Assembly (NCBI GenBank): GCA_030077755.1
Contig: JAQJZZ010000008.1
Coordinates: 3,534,001-3,598,000 of the forward strand
Origin: Filosporella fistucella
Taxonomy: Eukaryota; Ascomycota; Leotiomycetes; Helotiales
Reading direction: 5' to 3'
DNA length: 64,000 nucleotides
Each line of letters opens with the position of its first letter. The stretch's first letter is position 1. Position numbers and translations under genes: made by a program. Below, piece after piece: positions 34,110-47,112 of this stretch. The notes under the pieces are model-generated. The model was given only the letters and a program-made list of their open reading frames with translations. It did no database searches and was not told the origin of the DNA.

Positions 34110-35801
34110 CACGAAACGGGATGTGTAACGAATGACAGTGAAGCGAGAGTGCTCAAAGATTTGCTTTGGTAGATTGAGTTATGGTCCTTAAGTTTCGAGT
34201 TATTATATTCTGATTTCTTGCGTTTGAAGTGGTTGAATTCATCTGCCATGGATGCACTGCCATACTTAGAACCTATACTTAGATACTTTGAGAGTTGAAA
34301 TGAGCCACTGTGTCATTGACTGCTGAAACAGCAACAGCTCTTGAGACCCGTAAAGATGAAAGGAGAAAGGTGCAATTGCTGGACGCCTCATACTTGAGGC
34401 GGTGAATCTGGACGGTAGGATCTACAACAACAGGCGAGCACTTTCCAAATTGGATGGAGGGGTGAAGTTCGGACGGGTTAGTTAGCCCGGTCACCGGAAT
34501 AAATGGGATGATAGTGACGTCTTTTGTACATCTCCATATACTATTTCAATGGTTTGGGGTAGATTGGTATGATAATCGGAAAAACGTCCAAGATAAGAGG
34601 CAGTGCAAGGGCGACACTTGATTCTCACAAAGCACCTAGGCCCATTTCTAGTGAATATTACCCTGTGCGAGCCACACACTCAAACCACCAATTTCACCAA
34701 AGCTTTCGACAAAGACAGAATGATGTTGTTGTTGCTCGTTCCAGCTAAGCGACTCTCGATACTGTAAGGGGGTACTGTATGCAATGCCGAGCGCCTCCAA
34801 GAAACTGCCGAGCCGCTCCAGCAGACCAAGTACCCTCCCCACGAATTGAATCACCGGATCCTGCTATCCACTGCGTAATCGGTGTGGCTGGACTATCTTC
34901 ATATTCTTAACTACCCCAAAAAGTTGGGTACAGAAATACTTAGTCGGAAATGGCTATTTTCCGTGCCTTGGATGTTTCTTGGGATCTGAGGAAGGGTTGT
35001 TAGCTCCTTGGAAGAAGTAAAGAAGTATACTCTCAGCCACTGACATATCAGCTAACTGTCTTGCTATACGCTAATTTGATGATCTTTCGACTCACAATCA
35101 GCTGAGCTGGGGTTTATGTGATTTTGAAACCCGTATCTGTAAGTGCGTCGAGGTTTGGAGTCTTGCCTTACGGCGCAAGGCAGGCGCAGCACCTGTCATT
35201 TTGAAAGAATAATATTTTTATCGAATCAATCTCAAGTAAAGAAATACCCAAACATAGATCTGCTTCTTTCAGTCTCATTTGTCGGGCTTTGTATTGAATT
35301 CAGGGTGGAAAAGTGCTCATCGCCATGCTGAACTAGCGGGTCGCACTTGTGGTTAACATGTGTTGATTTTGAACTCCTGTGTCACTTTGGTTGCACCTAA
35401 AACTGACATTTCCTTGACGTTGATAACGTAGGGTTAGATCTGTACCAGACTTCGGCAGGATCGAGCGGTTTGGGTAAACATAGACTTAAAACGGGTAACG
35501 ATGAAGGAGGGGGTCTTATGAAGAAAGGTGACGTTGGCAATCACATCTATTCAGAGATGTGCTAAAAAAAAGTATTGGGCTATGCTAGACCCGTGCAACA
35601 AGAGAAAAGCAGCTTCTTATCATTATTAAGCTTTACAGACTCCTGCTCGTGTGCTCAGATGCCACTTTCGTCACTTTGTATAAAGTGCACTTCAATTCCA
35701 AGTCAGAATAAAACATAAACACAACGATACTCTCACACTTAACAACATTCGCTCAAACAACCACAACACTCGTTATATACTCCTTCTATTCTTCATCCAA
35801 A
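34110..35801. other. Divergent intergenic region
   Basis: 1.7 kb separating the MFS transporter and glycerate kinase starts. No gene or RNA recognised; frames here are short. Confidence 0.5.
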
Positions 35802-37076
35802 ATGTTTTCAAAATTCACACAAGGTAGCGGGAAAGAATTCAAAATTCTCGTCTCCCCATCAGGTTTCAAGGAGAGTCTTGAAGCAGATGTCGCTGCAGAT
35901 TGTATTGAAGAAGGCATCCTCCGAGTCGTACCAAATGCCGTTATACGGAAAGCTCCTCTCGTCGACGGAGGCGAGGGCTTCACACGAGCATTGGTTCAGG
36001 CTACCCAAGGGGAATTGAAACATCTGGAAGTACTTGGTCCCGTGAAGACACCCATCCAATCTTTTTACGGGTTTCTTGGTGGAGACTCGAAGACAGCCGT
36101 GATTGAGATGGCAGCAGCTGCCGGGTTACGACTGGTCCCAAGAGACATGCGAGATCCAACACGCACGACCACGTTTGGTGTTGGCCAGCTGATCCAAGCA
36201 GCTGTGAACGACGGAGCTGAACGCATCATTGTTGGCTGCGGTGATTCTGGCACGAGTGATGGTGGAGCTGGAATGGTTCAAGCCCTTGGTGGCAGATTGC
36301 TCGATGTTAAGGGTGATGAGTTGCCTGTAGCTGGTGGTGGAAATGATCTCTCAAGGCTACACAGTATCGACATCTCTGGTCTAGATCCTCGACTGCAAAA
36401 CATCAAGATCGAGGTTGCGTGCAATTGGCACAACATACTTTGTGGACCGAAAGGTGTCGCCCGAGTATTCGGTCCACAGAAAGGTGCAACTCCTGAGCAA
36501 GTAGAAGCACTTTCAATGGGTCTGGATATGTATGCCTCTATCGTCGAGCGTATCCTTGGCTATGATATTTCGGAAGTGCCAGGCGGTGGTGCTTCTGGTG
36601 GGCTTGGAGCAGGACTCATAATCTTGGGTGCGACATTGTATCCCCGATTCGATGTGATTATGAGATATTTTCGCATCGACGAGCTAATGGACGGTTGTGA
36701 CCTAGTCATCACAGCAGAAGGTGGCATCGACTATCAGACACCTCGGGGGAAGATACCAGCTGAAGTTGCGAGAAGAGCAAAGCAGCGCAGCCTGCCAGTC
36801 ATTGCACTGGCCGGGACAGTGGGACAGAATGCAGATGTAAATTATGCTGCTGGCATAGATGCATTTGCAAGTATCATGCAATGCCCGACTTCACTCGAAA
36901 ATGCTATCAAGCATGCAGAGCGCTTGCTGAAAGATGGAGCAGAAAGTGCCATGAGAATGATAATTGTTGGGAGAGGGCTGAAGGAGGAAAAGAAGGCGCC
37001 AGATGTGGCCGGATTGGCGACAAAATTGCTGGGAAATAATTTGGTGAAGCCGCTTTTGAGGGTGAACACTACATGA
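35802..37076 (+). CDS. Glycerate kinase, type 1
   Basis: Intronless, 424 aa. It phosphorylates D-glycerate, feeding photorespiration-like or serine/glyoxylate-derived carbon into glycolysis. Family landmarks are S-P-S-G-F-K-E-S-L (residues about 19-27), V-D-G-G-E-G-F, the phosphate-binding G-C-G-D-S-G-T-S-D-G-G-A-G-M, G-G-G-A-S-G-G-L-G-A-G, and T-A-E-G-G-I-D-Y-Q-T near the end of the core. Bacterial GlxK/GarK enzymes are about 380 aa; this one has a short extra N-terminus and a 25-residue tail. No targeting signal, so probably cytosolic. The ATG is in good context (CAAAATGT). Confidence 0.93.
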   Translation: MFSKFTQGSGKEFKILVSPSGFKESLEADVAADCIEEGILRVVPNAVIRKAPLVDGGEGFTRALVQATQGELKHLEVLGPVKTPIQSFYGFLGGDSKTAVIEMAAAAGLRLVPRDMRDPTRTTTFGVGQLIQAAVNDGAERIIVGCGDSGTSDGGAGMVQALGGRLLDVKGDELPVAGGGNDLSRLHSIDISGLDPRLQNIKIEVACNWHNILCGPKGVARVFGPQKGATPEQVEALSMGLDMYASIVERILGYDISEVPGGGASGGLGAGLIILGATLYPRFDVIMRYFRIDELMDGCDLVITAEGGIDYQTPRGKIPAEVARRAKQRSLPVIALAGTVGQNADVNYAAGIDAFASIMQCPTSLENAIKHAERLLKDGAESAMRMIIVGRGLKEEKKAPDVAGLATKLLGNNLVKPLLRVNTT

Positions 37077-38370
37077 GGGCAATAGACGATCTGACAACTT
37101 GATGAATTGATGAGATGGCGTGGGAGTTAGGGCTGTTTTTATTGTCATGAAATGTTGAAGCGGATCGGATCCCACGGTGCTATCTGATGCATGATTTGTG
37201 TCTATCAAGCGAGTGTTAGCAAAGACGAATCAATACATTCAAATATGCTACGATTGAGGACATACAGGCTATACAGAGATATGTTGTATAGTGACTGGGG
37301 ATGCGATGCTTGCACTTCCTACGTTGTGTTTAAGTATGGGTGCCTGTGATGGGGCATTTGGACTGCTGCCAACACCATTATTGGCGACGATGATCACCTT
37401 CCAAGGAGAATTATACCGCCCAAGGGTATAAACCACTGGTTTTGAAGTATTGATGCTTCGAGACACGTGCATATTGATTCCTGCTTGAAGTCAGAATGTG
37501 AGCAACGTCCTCGGCCAGGACCAAATCGCAGACGGCTTTACTTCGGCATAGGCACCACACTTGAAGCGAACAGCTCAAAGACCTCCCTCTTTACCGTAGC
37601 ACGTGATGATGTTTCATTGCCAAGGCACTTCTTCAACATCGGGCAATTCAAGCCAGCATCATCTCTGTGCAACCACACTTCCTCTCACCGGTTTTCCCTT
37701 CCTCATAATCTCAACTCCATGCAGCCGGTCTGTCAAATTGATTGACCAGGGGTCTGTGTAACGGTATAAGGTCGATCTGCCCATCATGATTCATAACTCA
37801 CTTTGCCCTTTTCCAGTTTTCATGTTCTACCAACACAAGTTATGCATTCCTTCAGGCTCACAAGGCGAACGCAGTAAGGATAGGTATAGACGCTTCGGAT
37901 CTTCGGCGCTATTCCAGTGAGGTAAGAGAATTGATAGGTAGATGAGTTAGGCTTGGTAGGAAGAAAGCCTTGGACGGCTCAGGAGGCCGCCTTAGAGACT
38001 GAAGGCGAGCGGAAGAGATGGAGGTGGCTGAAGCCCTAATGAACCACAATGTGACCCTGAAGCCGGACCGCACCGTTTCTCACCGGTATATGGAATCTGG
38101 GGTAGGTGGAGGAGAGGAGAGGCACGGTGAATTGATCATTTGGGTTCCGAGTAGGAATGGTGATGGTTACGGCCCGAATGAATGGAACTGGTAACGAAAG
38201 GGTTGAAAGAAACGTTTATATAGGAATACAATACTGTATGCTTCATGGAGTCTTGCTAAGATTTTTCGTCCCAAAGTTAATGATTCTACCTGAGGATACT
38301 AAATACACAATACTCATCAATGTTTTGTGTAACACAACCTCACCTGTACCATCCAACTGGCCAATCAGAA
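37077..38370. other. Intergenic region, no gene seen
   Basis: 1.3 kb with only short frames. Confidence 0.5.
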
Positions 38371-38841
38371 ATGTCGACCCAATCAAATACCCCTTCTACT
38401 CTACCTCAGGAAATCGACCTCTCAGACACAAGTTCTGTCCAGATCACCCTTTCGTTTACATGTACCAGCGATTTCCCAGTCAGTCTCTCACAAAACAATA
38501 TCGATTCCTCACGAAAAGTACAAGATCAAGATGAGAATTCCTATAAAGGTGGAGTCATAAGTAGAGAATATGCGTATAGGTCTCTGATGGAGTGTAATGA
38601 ATTTAGTGGTAAGTATAAAAACCTTCTCTGCTCTAGCTTCTTCCACTTTGTGGCTCCCATTATGATAAGCAGACCCGGTAAAAGGAGATATGGTCGCAAA
38701 TTGGTACTGACAGCAGTAGTGGGTGACATCCCGCACTTCCGCATAAGAGACGGGAAGGACGAGTTAGAAGACTGGCAGTCTGATGAAGGAGGTAAAAATG
38801 AGGAGACGGACAGTCTGGATGTTGTATATGGAGATAAATGA
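38371..38841 (+). CDS. Doubtful small hypothetical protein
   Basis: An ATG-initiated frame of 156 codons. The N-terminus is Ser/Thr-rich, and the C-terminal half has a coding-like mix of charged and hydrophobic residues (L-T-A-V-V-G-D-I-P-H-F-R-I). An alternative intron, GTAAGT at 38609 to CAG at 38672, would shorten it to about 92 aa ending W-Y. I do not recognise a family and cannot decide between the two forms. It could also be non-coding. Confidence 0.3.
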   Translation: MSTQSNTPSTLPQEIDLSDTSSVQITLSFTCTSDFPVSLSQNNIDSSRKVQDQDENSYKGGVISREYAYRSLMECNEFSGKYKNLLCSSFFHFVAPIMISRPGKRRYGRKLVLTAVVGDIPHFRIRDGKDELEDWQSDEGGKNEETDSLDVVYGDK

Positions 38842-40105
38842 GGCTTAGAGTGCTGCCCGGGAAGAACGGAATGGAAAGGTCACATTCCCTATCACCAGCG
38901 AATTAGTGAAGGGAATGAAGGCGGCCGAAGACTGAGCCCTGGTGTGGCGTGGAAGTGAGGATGAAGGCGTGGGTGGGAAGGAGAGGTGGATGTGGGATAT
39001 GACAGCGAAGAAGGTCATTATAGGAGAAGGAAAAAGGCTGGAATCCATTGATGTGGTTCAGGTACAGGACTGTCTAGCTGAATTTATCTTGATAGATTTT
39101 TACAGCGAGGCATTTTTGGTATTACGGTTACAACTTTATCCGTCTGCTTAAATATTCACTTTCTGGCCACCAACATTCTTCAGATTAAAGCTTTTCCGTC
39201 AGTCTCCAAAACATGTGCTTATCGCAACCCAAAAGTAGAAGAGCCGCGTATTTTAATTCGAAGTAGCACTTTACTCCACCCCTGGACAGTAACATCACTA
39301 AACCATCTGATTTCACATGCTCAAAGTTGCTGGATGACCGTACCTACACTTTATCTTTTGGAGGCGTACTTCGAATTGAAGCAAGTCAATCGATTGGTCC
39401 TCAACAGGTTCATTGTCAATTTTTTAGCTTCATGTATCACATTGGATCACAGCCACTGGAGAAGCTGTGTATCGCGACCTCTTCAGTCGTGCGTTCCATG
39501 ATACACTATCTCTACCTCTTCGCCCACGAATCATCCTGTATGGAGACAAGTCGAGCAATACATGTCTTACACATTTCTTATACATTAATAATATAACTTC
39601 GACTCATAAAGAGCACGCAGCTTTCATAAGACGGATGATTCGTCCAGCTGTATAACCAGGAGGCTCTGCAGACCTCTTCAGAACAGCCGACACACTACCC
39701 CGCTTTTGATGGTGCGTTGCACATAGCGATTGTTGGTTTGGTGTGATAAGCATGAGGCTCTGCTAACTTTCATTTAGTGGAGAGCCAGAAGTGGAGATAA
39801 GAAGAAAGTGGTTAATAGGCTGGGTATTGAAACAGTCGTGGGATGATGGCACCATCAATAGTTACCCCGCTCTCCGAGCTGAATGACAGACGAACACGAT
39901 TGGATTTGCCAGATATTTGAGGCTCTGCTTGAGTGAAAGGTATGAACAGATTGGGGTTGAAAGGAGAAGTGATGGATGGAATGAAGTGTATAAATTGTGG
40001 GCGGCGAACAAGGAACTCATCTCGCTGTTTTCTGACCCAACTCGGTGCAGAATAATTTTGCCTCTCTCGACTTTAGCTTACCCAAAAATAAGAAGAAATT
40101 TCTCC
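38842..40105. other. Intergenic region, no gene seen
   Basis: 1.3 kb upstream of the dioxygenase. Frames are short and lack motifs. Confidence 0.5.
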
Positions 40106-41527
40106 ATGGCGCCAGGTATCTTGGACTCTCGGCCATCATTGCATGAGCAATTCATATTTGATGAGCTAAAGGGGCTTTCAGCACCAACCCTCAACAGTTG
40201 TGCACCCAAGCAGCCCGACATCGATTGGCTACCTTCATATGAAGCATACCAAAAGCGTGTGCAAAACAGCATCAAACGGGGCAATTTGAAGAAGGATCTT
40301 CCTGGCAACTTCCCTACTTCGGTGCAATACCCAATGTGCTGGACTGCTGCTAATCTCAAAGAAGAAGAGTATATTCATCAACTGTCAGGCCCCGAAGTCT
40401 ACGAGATCAAAGATGCCCTCCGACACTTTAAAGGTGTGCCTCTTTCCTTCTTCAATGAGGATTGACTAAAAGTGCTAGGACTTGACCTTGCTAAAGACGA
40501 TATCTCTCGAGAAACTTTTCCCCTCCCCACTCTGGGTGACAAACTTGACAGAGTCGCCAAGGAAGTACATGAAGGCCGTGGTATCACCTTACTCAGAGGA
40601 TTGGATCCAGGAAAATGGAGTCTTGAGGACAATATCATTGTGTATGCAGGTGTAGCGTGTTATGTTGCTGAGAAGCGAGGCACACAAGACCTTGGTGGAA
40701 ACATACTTGGTGAGCATTCTCGCCTCATTTAGGTTTAGTGAGACAAGACTGATTGTAGCAGTTCATATCAAAGATGTAGGAGATGCCATGGATCCAAATG
40801 GCTACAGGCAATCCCCATACACCAATATTGCTCAACCTTTCCACACAGACCTTGGCGACATCATCGCAATGTATGTTGTGAATGTTGCAGCTGGAGGTGG
40901 AAAGAGCAGCGTGGCGTCTGCGGCACAGGTATACAACGAAATTGCGGCCACTCGACCAGACCTTATTGATGTGCTCGCGGATGGAAATTGGGCATTTGAT
41001 AAGTGAGTTGACATATATGATCAGGGCTTTTCGCAGCTGTATGCCTGACAGGTGGATATAGACATGAGGACGACGGATCTCATTATTCGCATCCGATACT
41101 TTGCTACGATGACAAGAAAGAGAGAGTCTCATTCTGCTTCTCACGTCGCCAGCTCACAGGCTCTTCTCTTTCTCCTCGTCCGGCTTCACTTCCACCTCTG
41201 ACTGAGGCCCAAGCTGAAGCACTAGATGCCATACACTTCACGGCCGCAAAAAACGCTCTCTCTATCCAATTGCAACGTGGAGACATGGCATTCATCAATA
41301 ACCTAGGGGTTTTCCACGCCCGTGAAGCTTTCACAGATGACGGGGACACCAGTCGCCATATCATTCGTATGTGGCTGCGAAATGAGACAATGGCTTGGAA
41401 GACTCCCACTAACATGGATGATGTATGGAACGAGGTGTACGGTGGCGCTAACAAACCTGTCTGGTACATGAATCCTATTCACGACCTAGCTCATGTAATC
41501 AGTAGGAAGGCAACATGTTACGGATAG
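40106..41527 (+). CDS. TauD/TfdA-family Fe(II)/2-oxoglutarate dioxygenase
   Basis: Exons are 40106-40433, 40473-40709, 40759-41002 and 41062-41527, giving 424 aa. The first intron is only 39 nt but carries a GACTAA branch site. Active-site residues: the H-x-D pair in P-F-H-T-D-L-G-D, the distal iron His in N-N-L-G-V-F-H-A-R-E, and the 2-oxoglutarate Arg in R-H-I-I-R-M-W-L-R. The N-terminal half has the W-T-A-A-N-L-K motif and G-R-G-I-T-L-L-R-G-L-D. Length and layout match the fungal TfdA/clavaminate-synthase-like group. The substrate is unknown; sulfonates, aryloxy acids or secondary metabolites are all possible. It is followed by a convergent zinc-cluster regulator. Confidence 0.9.
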
Positions 41528-41843
41528 ATGGTGTGAAGGCCATAAAGTTTCACTCGGATTTTCGTCCATTACAAAGCATTGCTTTTGTTGGCTTGTTTTT
41601 ATGACTTGGTAGCAATAAATTGACATTAAAACCCTTGTTGAGTATTATCACTGCAAATATTGACATTATGAGACCCCGATATAATAGAAATTGATATGCA
41701 ACATTATACAATGGAATGGATGGTTGACGGAAATTTGTTGCTCTGAAAAAAAAAAAGGCTCGTGATATATAACCGAAAATTGCAACGAAATAATTGTTTC
41801 AAAATCATTTAACAGGCCGCTTGGCTACTTAGAAAAGCTTTTC
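41528..41843. other. Convergent 3' flanks
   Basis: 316 bp with a 12-base A-run near 41746. No gene. Confidence 0.6.
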
Positions 41844-44269
41844 TCAATCAATCTCCCGAATCTGAACTTGACTGGCGTCCCAGCTATCGGCAAAGAGTTG
41901 ATGGCCCCAATACAGCATGCTTTCGTAACGGTGGCATTCTTTCAGCTGAGCATATTCAGATTCTAAAAGTTCTTCATCAGTATGTAGTCTTTCTTCCATG
42001 GTCAATATACTCACTTTTCTTGTCTAGATGACGACCAAGAACTTGTAGATATCTTGCTTCTTCACTATTCACTTCTGATACCGATTTGAGATCTGATGAA
42101 ACCCAGTCCAAAGTGAAGGGCTTCTGTCCATGGAGAGCATCTCGGAAATGAGCAATCAAAGCTTGTGCGCTGTGGAAGTAGCCTTCGACAAGGCGGTAAT
42201 CTTCGAATCGACTGCCTCGACCAGGAGTCTTGAGAAGGGTTAAATCGTCATCAAGAAAATTAGAATAGAGAGCGCTTACGTAGTGACCATATCGCTGAGC
42301 AAAATCATGATCGTGAGCGGTGGCGACTTCAACGTTGTTCAGGAGTATGAATATCGTGGCATATATCTCGAACCAGTCTTTCCGCTGTTTCTTCGAAATC
42401 CTTTCGCTTAACAACTTCAATACCTGTTGTCGAAGAGGTATCAATATGCTTTGGATAACGACTTGGTCGAGTTGAGTATCCATGACGGGTGGAACTGGAA
42501 TCCGGCCGCAAAATGGACTCTTCGGGTCCTCAATGATACTCATACCAAGCGTTTCTTCGCCGCAAATTCGCCATGGTCTTTCTGTCAAGCGAGATGCCAT
42601 CCACAATCTCAAAGCCTTCTTCAGAAGTAGACTCTGTTGACTCATTATTACCAGTATACCAAGCACCGGAATCATCAGCACTCACATCTTGCCAGCATGC
42701 TCTTTTGATTGCAAGCTGGAACGTCTCCCAGATGAGGAAGTCCGAGTCGTCAAAGTGACATTCGAGATATGCTACTAACGATATGTCTACGTAAGCATTA
42801 ATTGCAGCTTTGGTATCCTCCAGCTGAGTGATTGCGTAGCATGGCATTTCGGTCACCAGTAATGTGCCATCTTTGAGTTTGTGTGTATAAGATGTTATAT
42901 CGCCTTCAACTGGAGTGAACTCCTGTACATAGACACATAAAGTACTTCCAAGATCATGAGTCAATTCCAACCTTTTTATCGGTGACGGTACGATAGTCGA
43001 GAGATCCGAAAGTTTAAAGACTTCTGGCCGAACAGTCCAGGTATCTTTCTCAGAGGTGTCTGTTGACTGTATCAGCGGTCGACCGCGAAGATGTCCTGCT
43101 TCACTTACTGGTCCTAAACAGGATTGCGTCTGTAACTCTGAAACGGATACATGGGATTCGCAATGATAGAGGATTAACGGCAATGCAATCCAGACACGGT
43201 TCGAAGGCATTCGCGCCCATTCGGCACTAGATTTGGACGAATCAGTGGACTCTCTCTATGGTTTAAAAGAAGGTCAACGCACTCGCTTCTTGACGCGTTG
43301 GCAACGAATGCATGCAGCAATTTCCCTCGTTTCTGCTGTGTCAACACGAGCAATTGGATCTAGAGCACTTCTTTTCGCTCGATTTTTCACGACGGCCGAT
43401 GAGGTTGATTGATTAGAGGTCTGGCCAGAACCGGCATTTGATTTTCCAGAAACTTTGGAATCAGAAGCCTTGGACTTTCTCCTCGGACGTCTTGTGACTT
43501 CCCTGAGAAGAAGGTCAATTGTTTTCTGTTGTTGCTTCACTAAGGTGGCCAGTCTTTGTACGGTTGGAGACATGCCATCGAGATCATGATTATCGATTTC
43601 TGCTACATTGCGAGGGCTTTGGCTGCTATCACTGCTTGATGCGCTTTTGTTTGCCGTCTTTGTAGCATTTTGATTGAACATCAAGCCATTTGGCAGTAGC
43701 GGGGCAACAACAGAAGGGTGCGACAAAGCAGAGGCTGATGATAGCGGAGCTTGGTGAACTAACGGCAACTGATCATAGAGGCCGCGGTTCGTCTCGCTAC
43801 CTACGTACTCGTAGGCTGGAAATTGACTCTCCGCGTCAGCGTAAGGAATCTGCTGCATATATGATGGCTCGGGGTTGAGAGACCAAAGGGTCGAGTCGAA
43901 GATTTCATTCTCAATCCCATGTGATGGCACCATAGAGTACTTTGCGCCATTCTGATCTCCGCTGTCGAGACGTCCATTGCTATCGGCATTCCACCAGGTG
44001 GACTGCGGAAGGGTGAGGTTAGAATACGCAAAGGAGTAATCGTTATTGGGCAATAAGAAATTTTGTGGACCAGGAGCTCCAGGCAGATTATCATCATATA
44101 GTCCCTGGAGACCCTGGAGACCGTTGTGCTCTTGAATTACGTCGTTAAAAGTGTGCTGGAGCTGAAGGAGCTCATCATCTAGTGATGCATCTTGAGCTTG
44201 TTTGGACCCAGAAGGTATTGATCTGGGTTTGGGGAGCTGGAGGTGGGAATTGGAGCTAGACGAATCCAT
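41844..44269 (-). CDS. Zn2Cys6 transcription factor
   Basis: Five exons: 44269-43283, 43226-43109, 43059-42686, 42633-42015 and 41962-41844, giving 738 aa. The zinc cluster, at about residues 320-360, is assembled across the first intron: C-I-R-C-Q-R-V-K-K-R in exon 1, then C, x9, C-L-D-C, x11, C in exon 2. The cluster therefore lies in mid-protein after a long Ser/Gln/Pro-rich N-terminus with a putative coiled segment (L-V-K-Q-Q-Q-K-T-I-D-L-L-L). The C-terminal half has the conserved L-W-M-A-S-R-L-T-E-R-P-W-R-I-C-G-E-E-T-L-G-M block of this fungal regulator group. It is divergent from the amidase (547 bp), so a local regulatory role is possible. A TTG at 44389 was rejected as start. Confidence 0.85.
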
Positions 44270-44816
44270 TCGGCTCGGGTGGATTATTCGTTCCACTGGG
44301 TAGCGCTGGACGGGGCCAGGGCTGGAACTCGTAAGGTAGGTAGTTCCCGCTATTGCTGCACTACCGTAAACAAATTGGAACGGTCTCAAAGAAGCTTCCG
44401 AAGGAGGCAGCTCATATCATAAATATAGCACCAACACGGACACAGTTTCAGGCACTCATGAGCCCAAATGCTGCTCGATCACTCTATCTAGGTGCTGCTT
44501 GTATGGGCAATATGGATCCGAGGTTACACAATAGCTGCTTGCCGCCCGATATGTGCAACATCAAGATGCACCTTCTCACGCGTTGCTCCCTAATCAAGTT
44601 TGGCGTCCTCACCGGTCTGCCCTCTCCACATACCGGCGAGTCCTGTCCACCTCAATGGAAATGGCATGCAGCCTCACTTGAACTTGTCGCCAGGACGCGA
44701 TATCTCAGTGAATATCGATGACTCGATTTTGAGCATAAAAGACGGCTTGCCAGCTATTCCGCCTTGTTTTCCTTTCTCCAAAAGATTCGTCACGATAAGA
44801 CGCCACCACTTTCATC
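44270..44816. other. Shared divergent promoter region (regulator / amidase)
   Basis: 547 bp between divergent starts. No gene seen. Confidence 0.55.
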
Positions 44817-47112
44817 ATGACAAGGAAGCTTGATATTGTGCCATGGCAGCACAAGGCTGAACAGAAAAGGGCAAATACATTGTCTAAGATCCCTCCCGAG
44901 TGGTTGTTGAGCGAAGATGTGAAGAAGCAAGCGCGTTCACGCCTCGATCTGACAGGTCAATTCATCGCCAGCCTTTTGGAGCCTAGCGAGCAGGAGATCA
45001 CTGCCTTGGATACTACCCAACTTGTAAACAAGATTCGCAATGTATCGTACTCTGCTGAGGAAGTCGCCAAAGCCTTTTGTAAAAGGGCTGCTTTTGCACA
45101 TCAGCTGGTATGATGTGGTCAACCCCTCTTAGTATAGCTCTACTGACATCGCAATTTAGAATAATTGTCTCCACGAGATTTTCTTTGATCAAGCTCTTGA
45201 ACGTGCACAGGAACTTGACAAGCACTATGCCGAGAACAAGACCTTTGTTGGGCCGCTTCATGGCCTCCCCATCTCCTTGAAGGACCAATTCCATGTGAAT
45301 GGTGTAGAGACCACGATGGGCTATGTCGGATGGATTGGTACCTTCGAAGGAGAGTCTGGTAGTAAAAGGTACATGGCGTACAACAGTCAGATGGTAGATG
45401 ATCTGTTCAGCTTGGGAGCTGTTTTGTATTGCAAGGTAAGTTGATTTCGCTGCATAGTGATCCATACTAACTGCTGTTAGACGAGTGTGCCCCAAACCCT
45501 ACTTGTGAGTTACTATCTTATCAATAAGCAGTACTTATAGTGGAATTGTAGATTGGAGAGACTCACAATAATATTATCGGATACACAATGAATCCAGTCA
45601 ATCAATCGCTATCATGTGGAGGATCATCTGGAGGCATGTAGCATCACTGAAATGACTCTTCAGTACCTTGCGGGCCGCAATTGGTTGACACTGTGTGCAG
45701 GTGAAGCAGCTCTTCTTGCTTTAGGAGGAAGCACTGTAGGTCTTGGCTCAGACATTGGTCAGTCTTACTCTTGTCTTTACTTGATGTACTGCTCATATCT
45801 CAAGGTGGTTCTGTTAGAATACCTGCTGCGTTTTGTGGCAATTTTTCCATCAAGCCGAGTACCACTAGATTATCTTATAGAGATGTTGCCAATAGTGTAA
45901 GTGCTCAAACACATTTAGTTCTGTGCGTGGTGACTAAATACGTGACACCTCCAGAACCCTGGACAAACTATCGTCTGTTCCTCCATTGGCGTCTTGAGCA
46001 CCGCTCTACCATCTCTCAAGCTACTTATGCAGGGGATCATCTCTACAAAACCATGGCTAAGAGATCCGGATATTGTTCCCCTTCCCTGGAGATCGGAGCT
46101 AGAATATTTCCCTGCGTCGCGTCAACTCTGCTTCGGTATCATGGAAACGGATGGCACGGTTATGCCTCACCCGCCAATTCTCAGGGGGGTGAAACTTGTC
46201 CAGGAAGCAATTGAAAGAGCAGGGCATAAGGTGTGTAGATGAAGAAAGATCTGTAAACCCTCGAAACTCTACTGAGAATGACTACAGGTCATGAAATGGG
46301 ACCCACCATCTCACAAACTCGGTTGTAGCATTCATGTCAGCCCCAAGGACATCTAAACCCCAATTGACCAAGCTAAGATCCTTTTCAGAGCTCATTCATG
46401 CGTTGCGACGGCGGTGCAAACATTTTCGCCCAACTAGATCTCTCAGGAGAACCAGTCGTTGTCGAGAAGATAGAAGATCTCGGCACCGGCCCAAAACCAC
46501 CAATGCCTCTCCTTGAATTCCAAGAAAATTGTCTTCGTCGCAAGGAGTATAGAGCTGAGTACGCAACATACTGGAATTCGACTAGGGATAAAACTGTCAC
46601 AGGTGAGCCTATCCCTGGAATTTGAGAGTACATACTTATGCTGTACTATAGGCCACCCAGTAGATGCTTTCATCATGCCAGTAGCTCCTCATGCCGCAGT
46701 CATCCCCGGGAAATATTTCCATTATGGTATCTCCCTCTCCTAGCTCTTTGCACTCCATCGCCTCTTCTATCGCCCAAGACAACCATATCTCTAAAACATT
46801 ACCTATAGGCTACACAACAATAATAAACCTCCTCGACTACACCAGTGTCTGCATTCCCGTAACCCACGCCGACAAAACTATTGATACCTTCCCCAAAGAC
46901 TACCAACCAATCAACCAAGATGATCGACTCAATTGGGAAGCCTGTAAGTTCTCTCTAGGTTCAACTCTCTGCAAGTAGAAAACTGATAATAGAAAGACGA
47001 TCCGGATACTTACCATGGCGCGCCTGTGGGATTACAGATTGTAGGAAGAGGCTTGGAGGAAGAGTGGACGCTTTCGCTTGCAGATGTCATCTGTGGGGCT
47101 TTGAAAGGTTGA
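44817..47112 (+). CDS. Amidase (amidase-signature family, acetamidase-like)
   Basis: Twelve exons: 44817-45107, 45160-45435, 45481-45504, 45552-45633, 45701-45757, 45805-45896, 45955-46230, 46288-46335, 46389-46602, 46652-46726, 46809-46943 and 46997-47112, giving 561 aa, the usual size. The catalytic set is complete: Lys in S-L-K-D-Q-F, cis-Ser in S-C-G-G-S-S-G-G, and nucleophile Ser in G-S-D-I-G-G-S-V-R-I-P. The fourth intron appears to use a GC donor (GCATGT) with a CAG acceptor; no GT alternative keeps the frame. It hydrolyses amides to acid and ammonia; the substrate is unknown. Similarity to general amidases (GmdA/AmdS type) is by motif. It is divergent from a zinc-cluster regulator, recalling other amide-catabolic loci. 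Confidence 0.88.
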
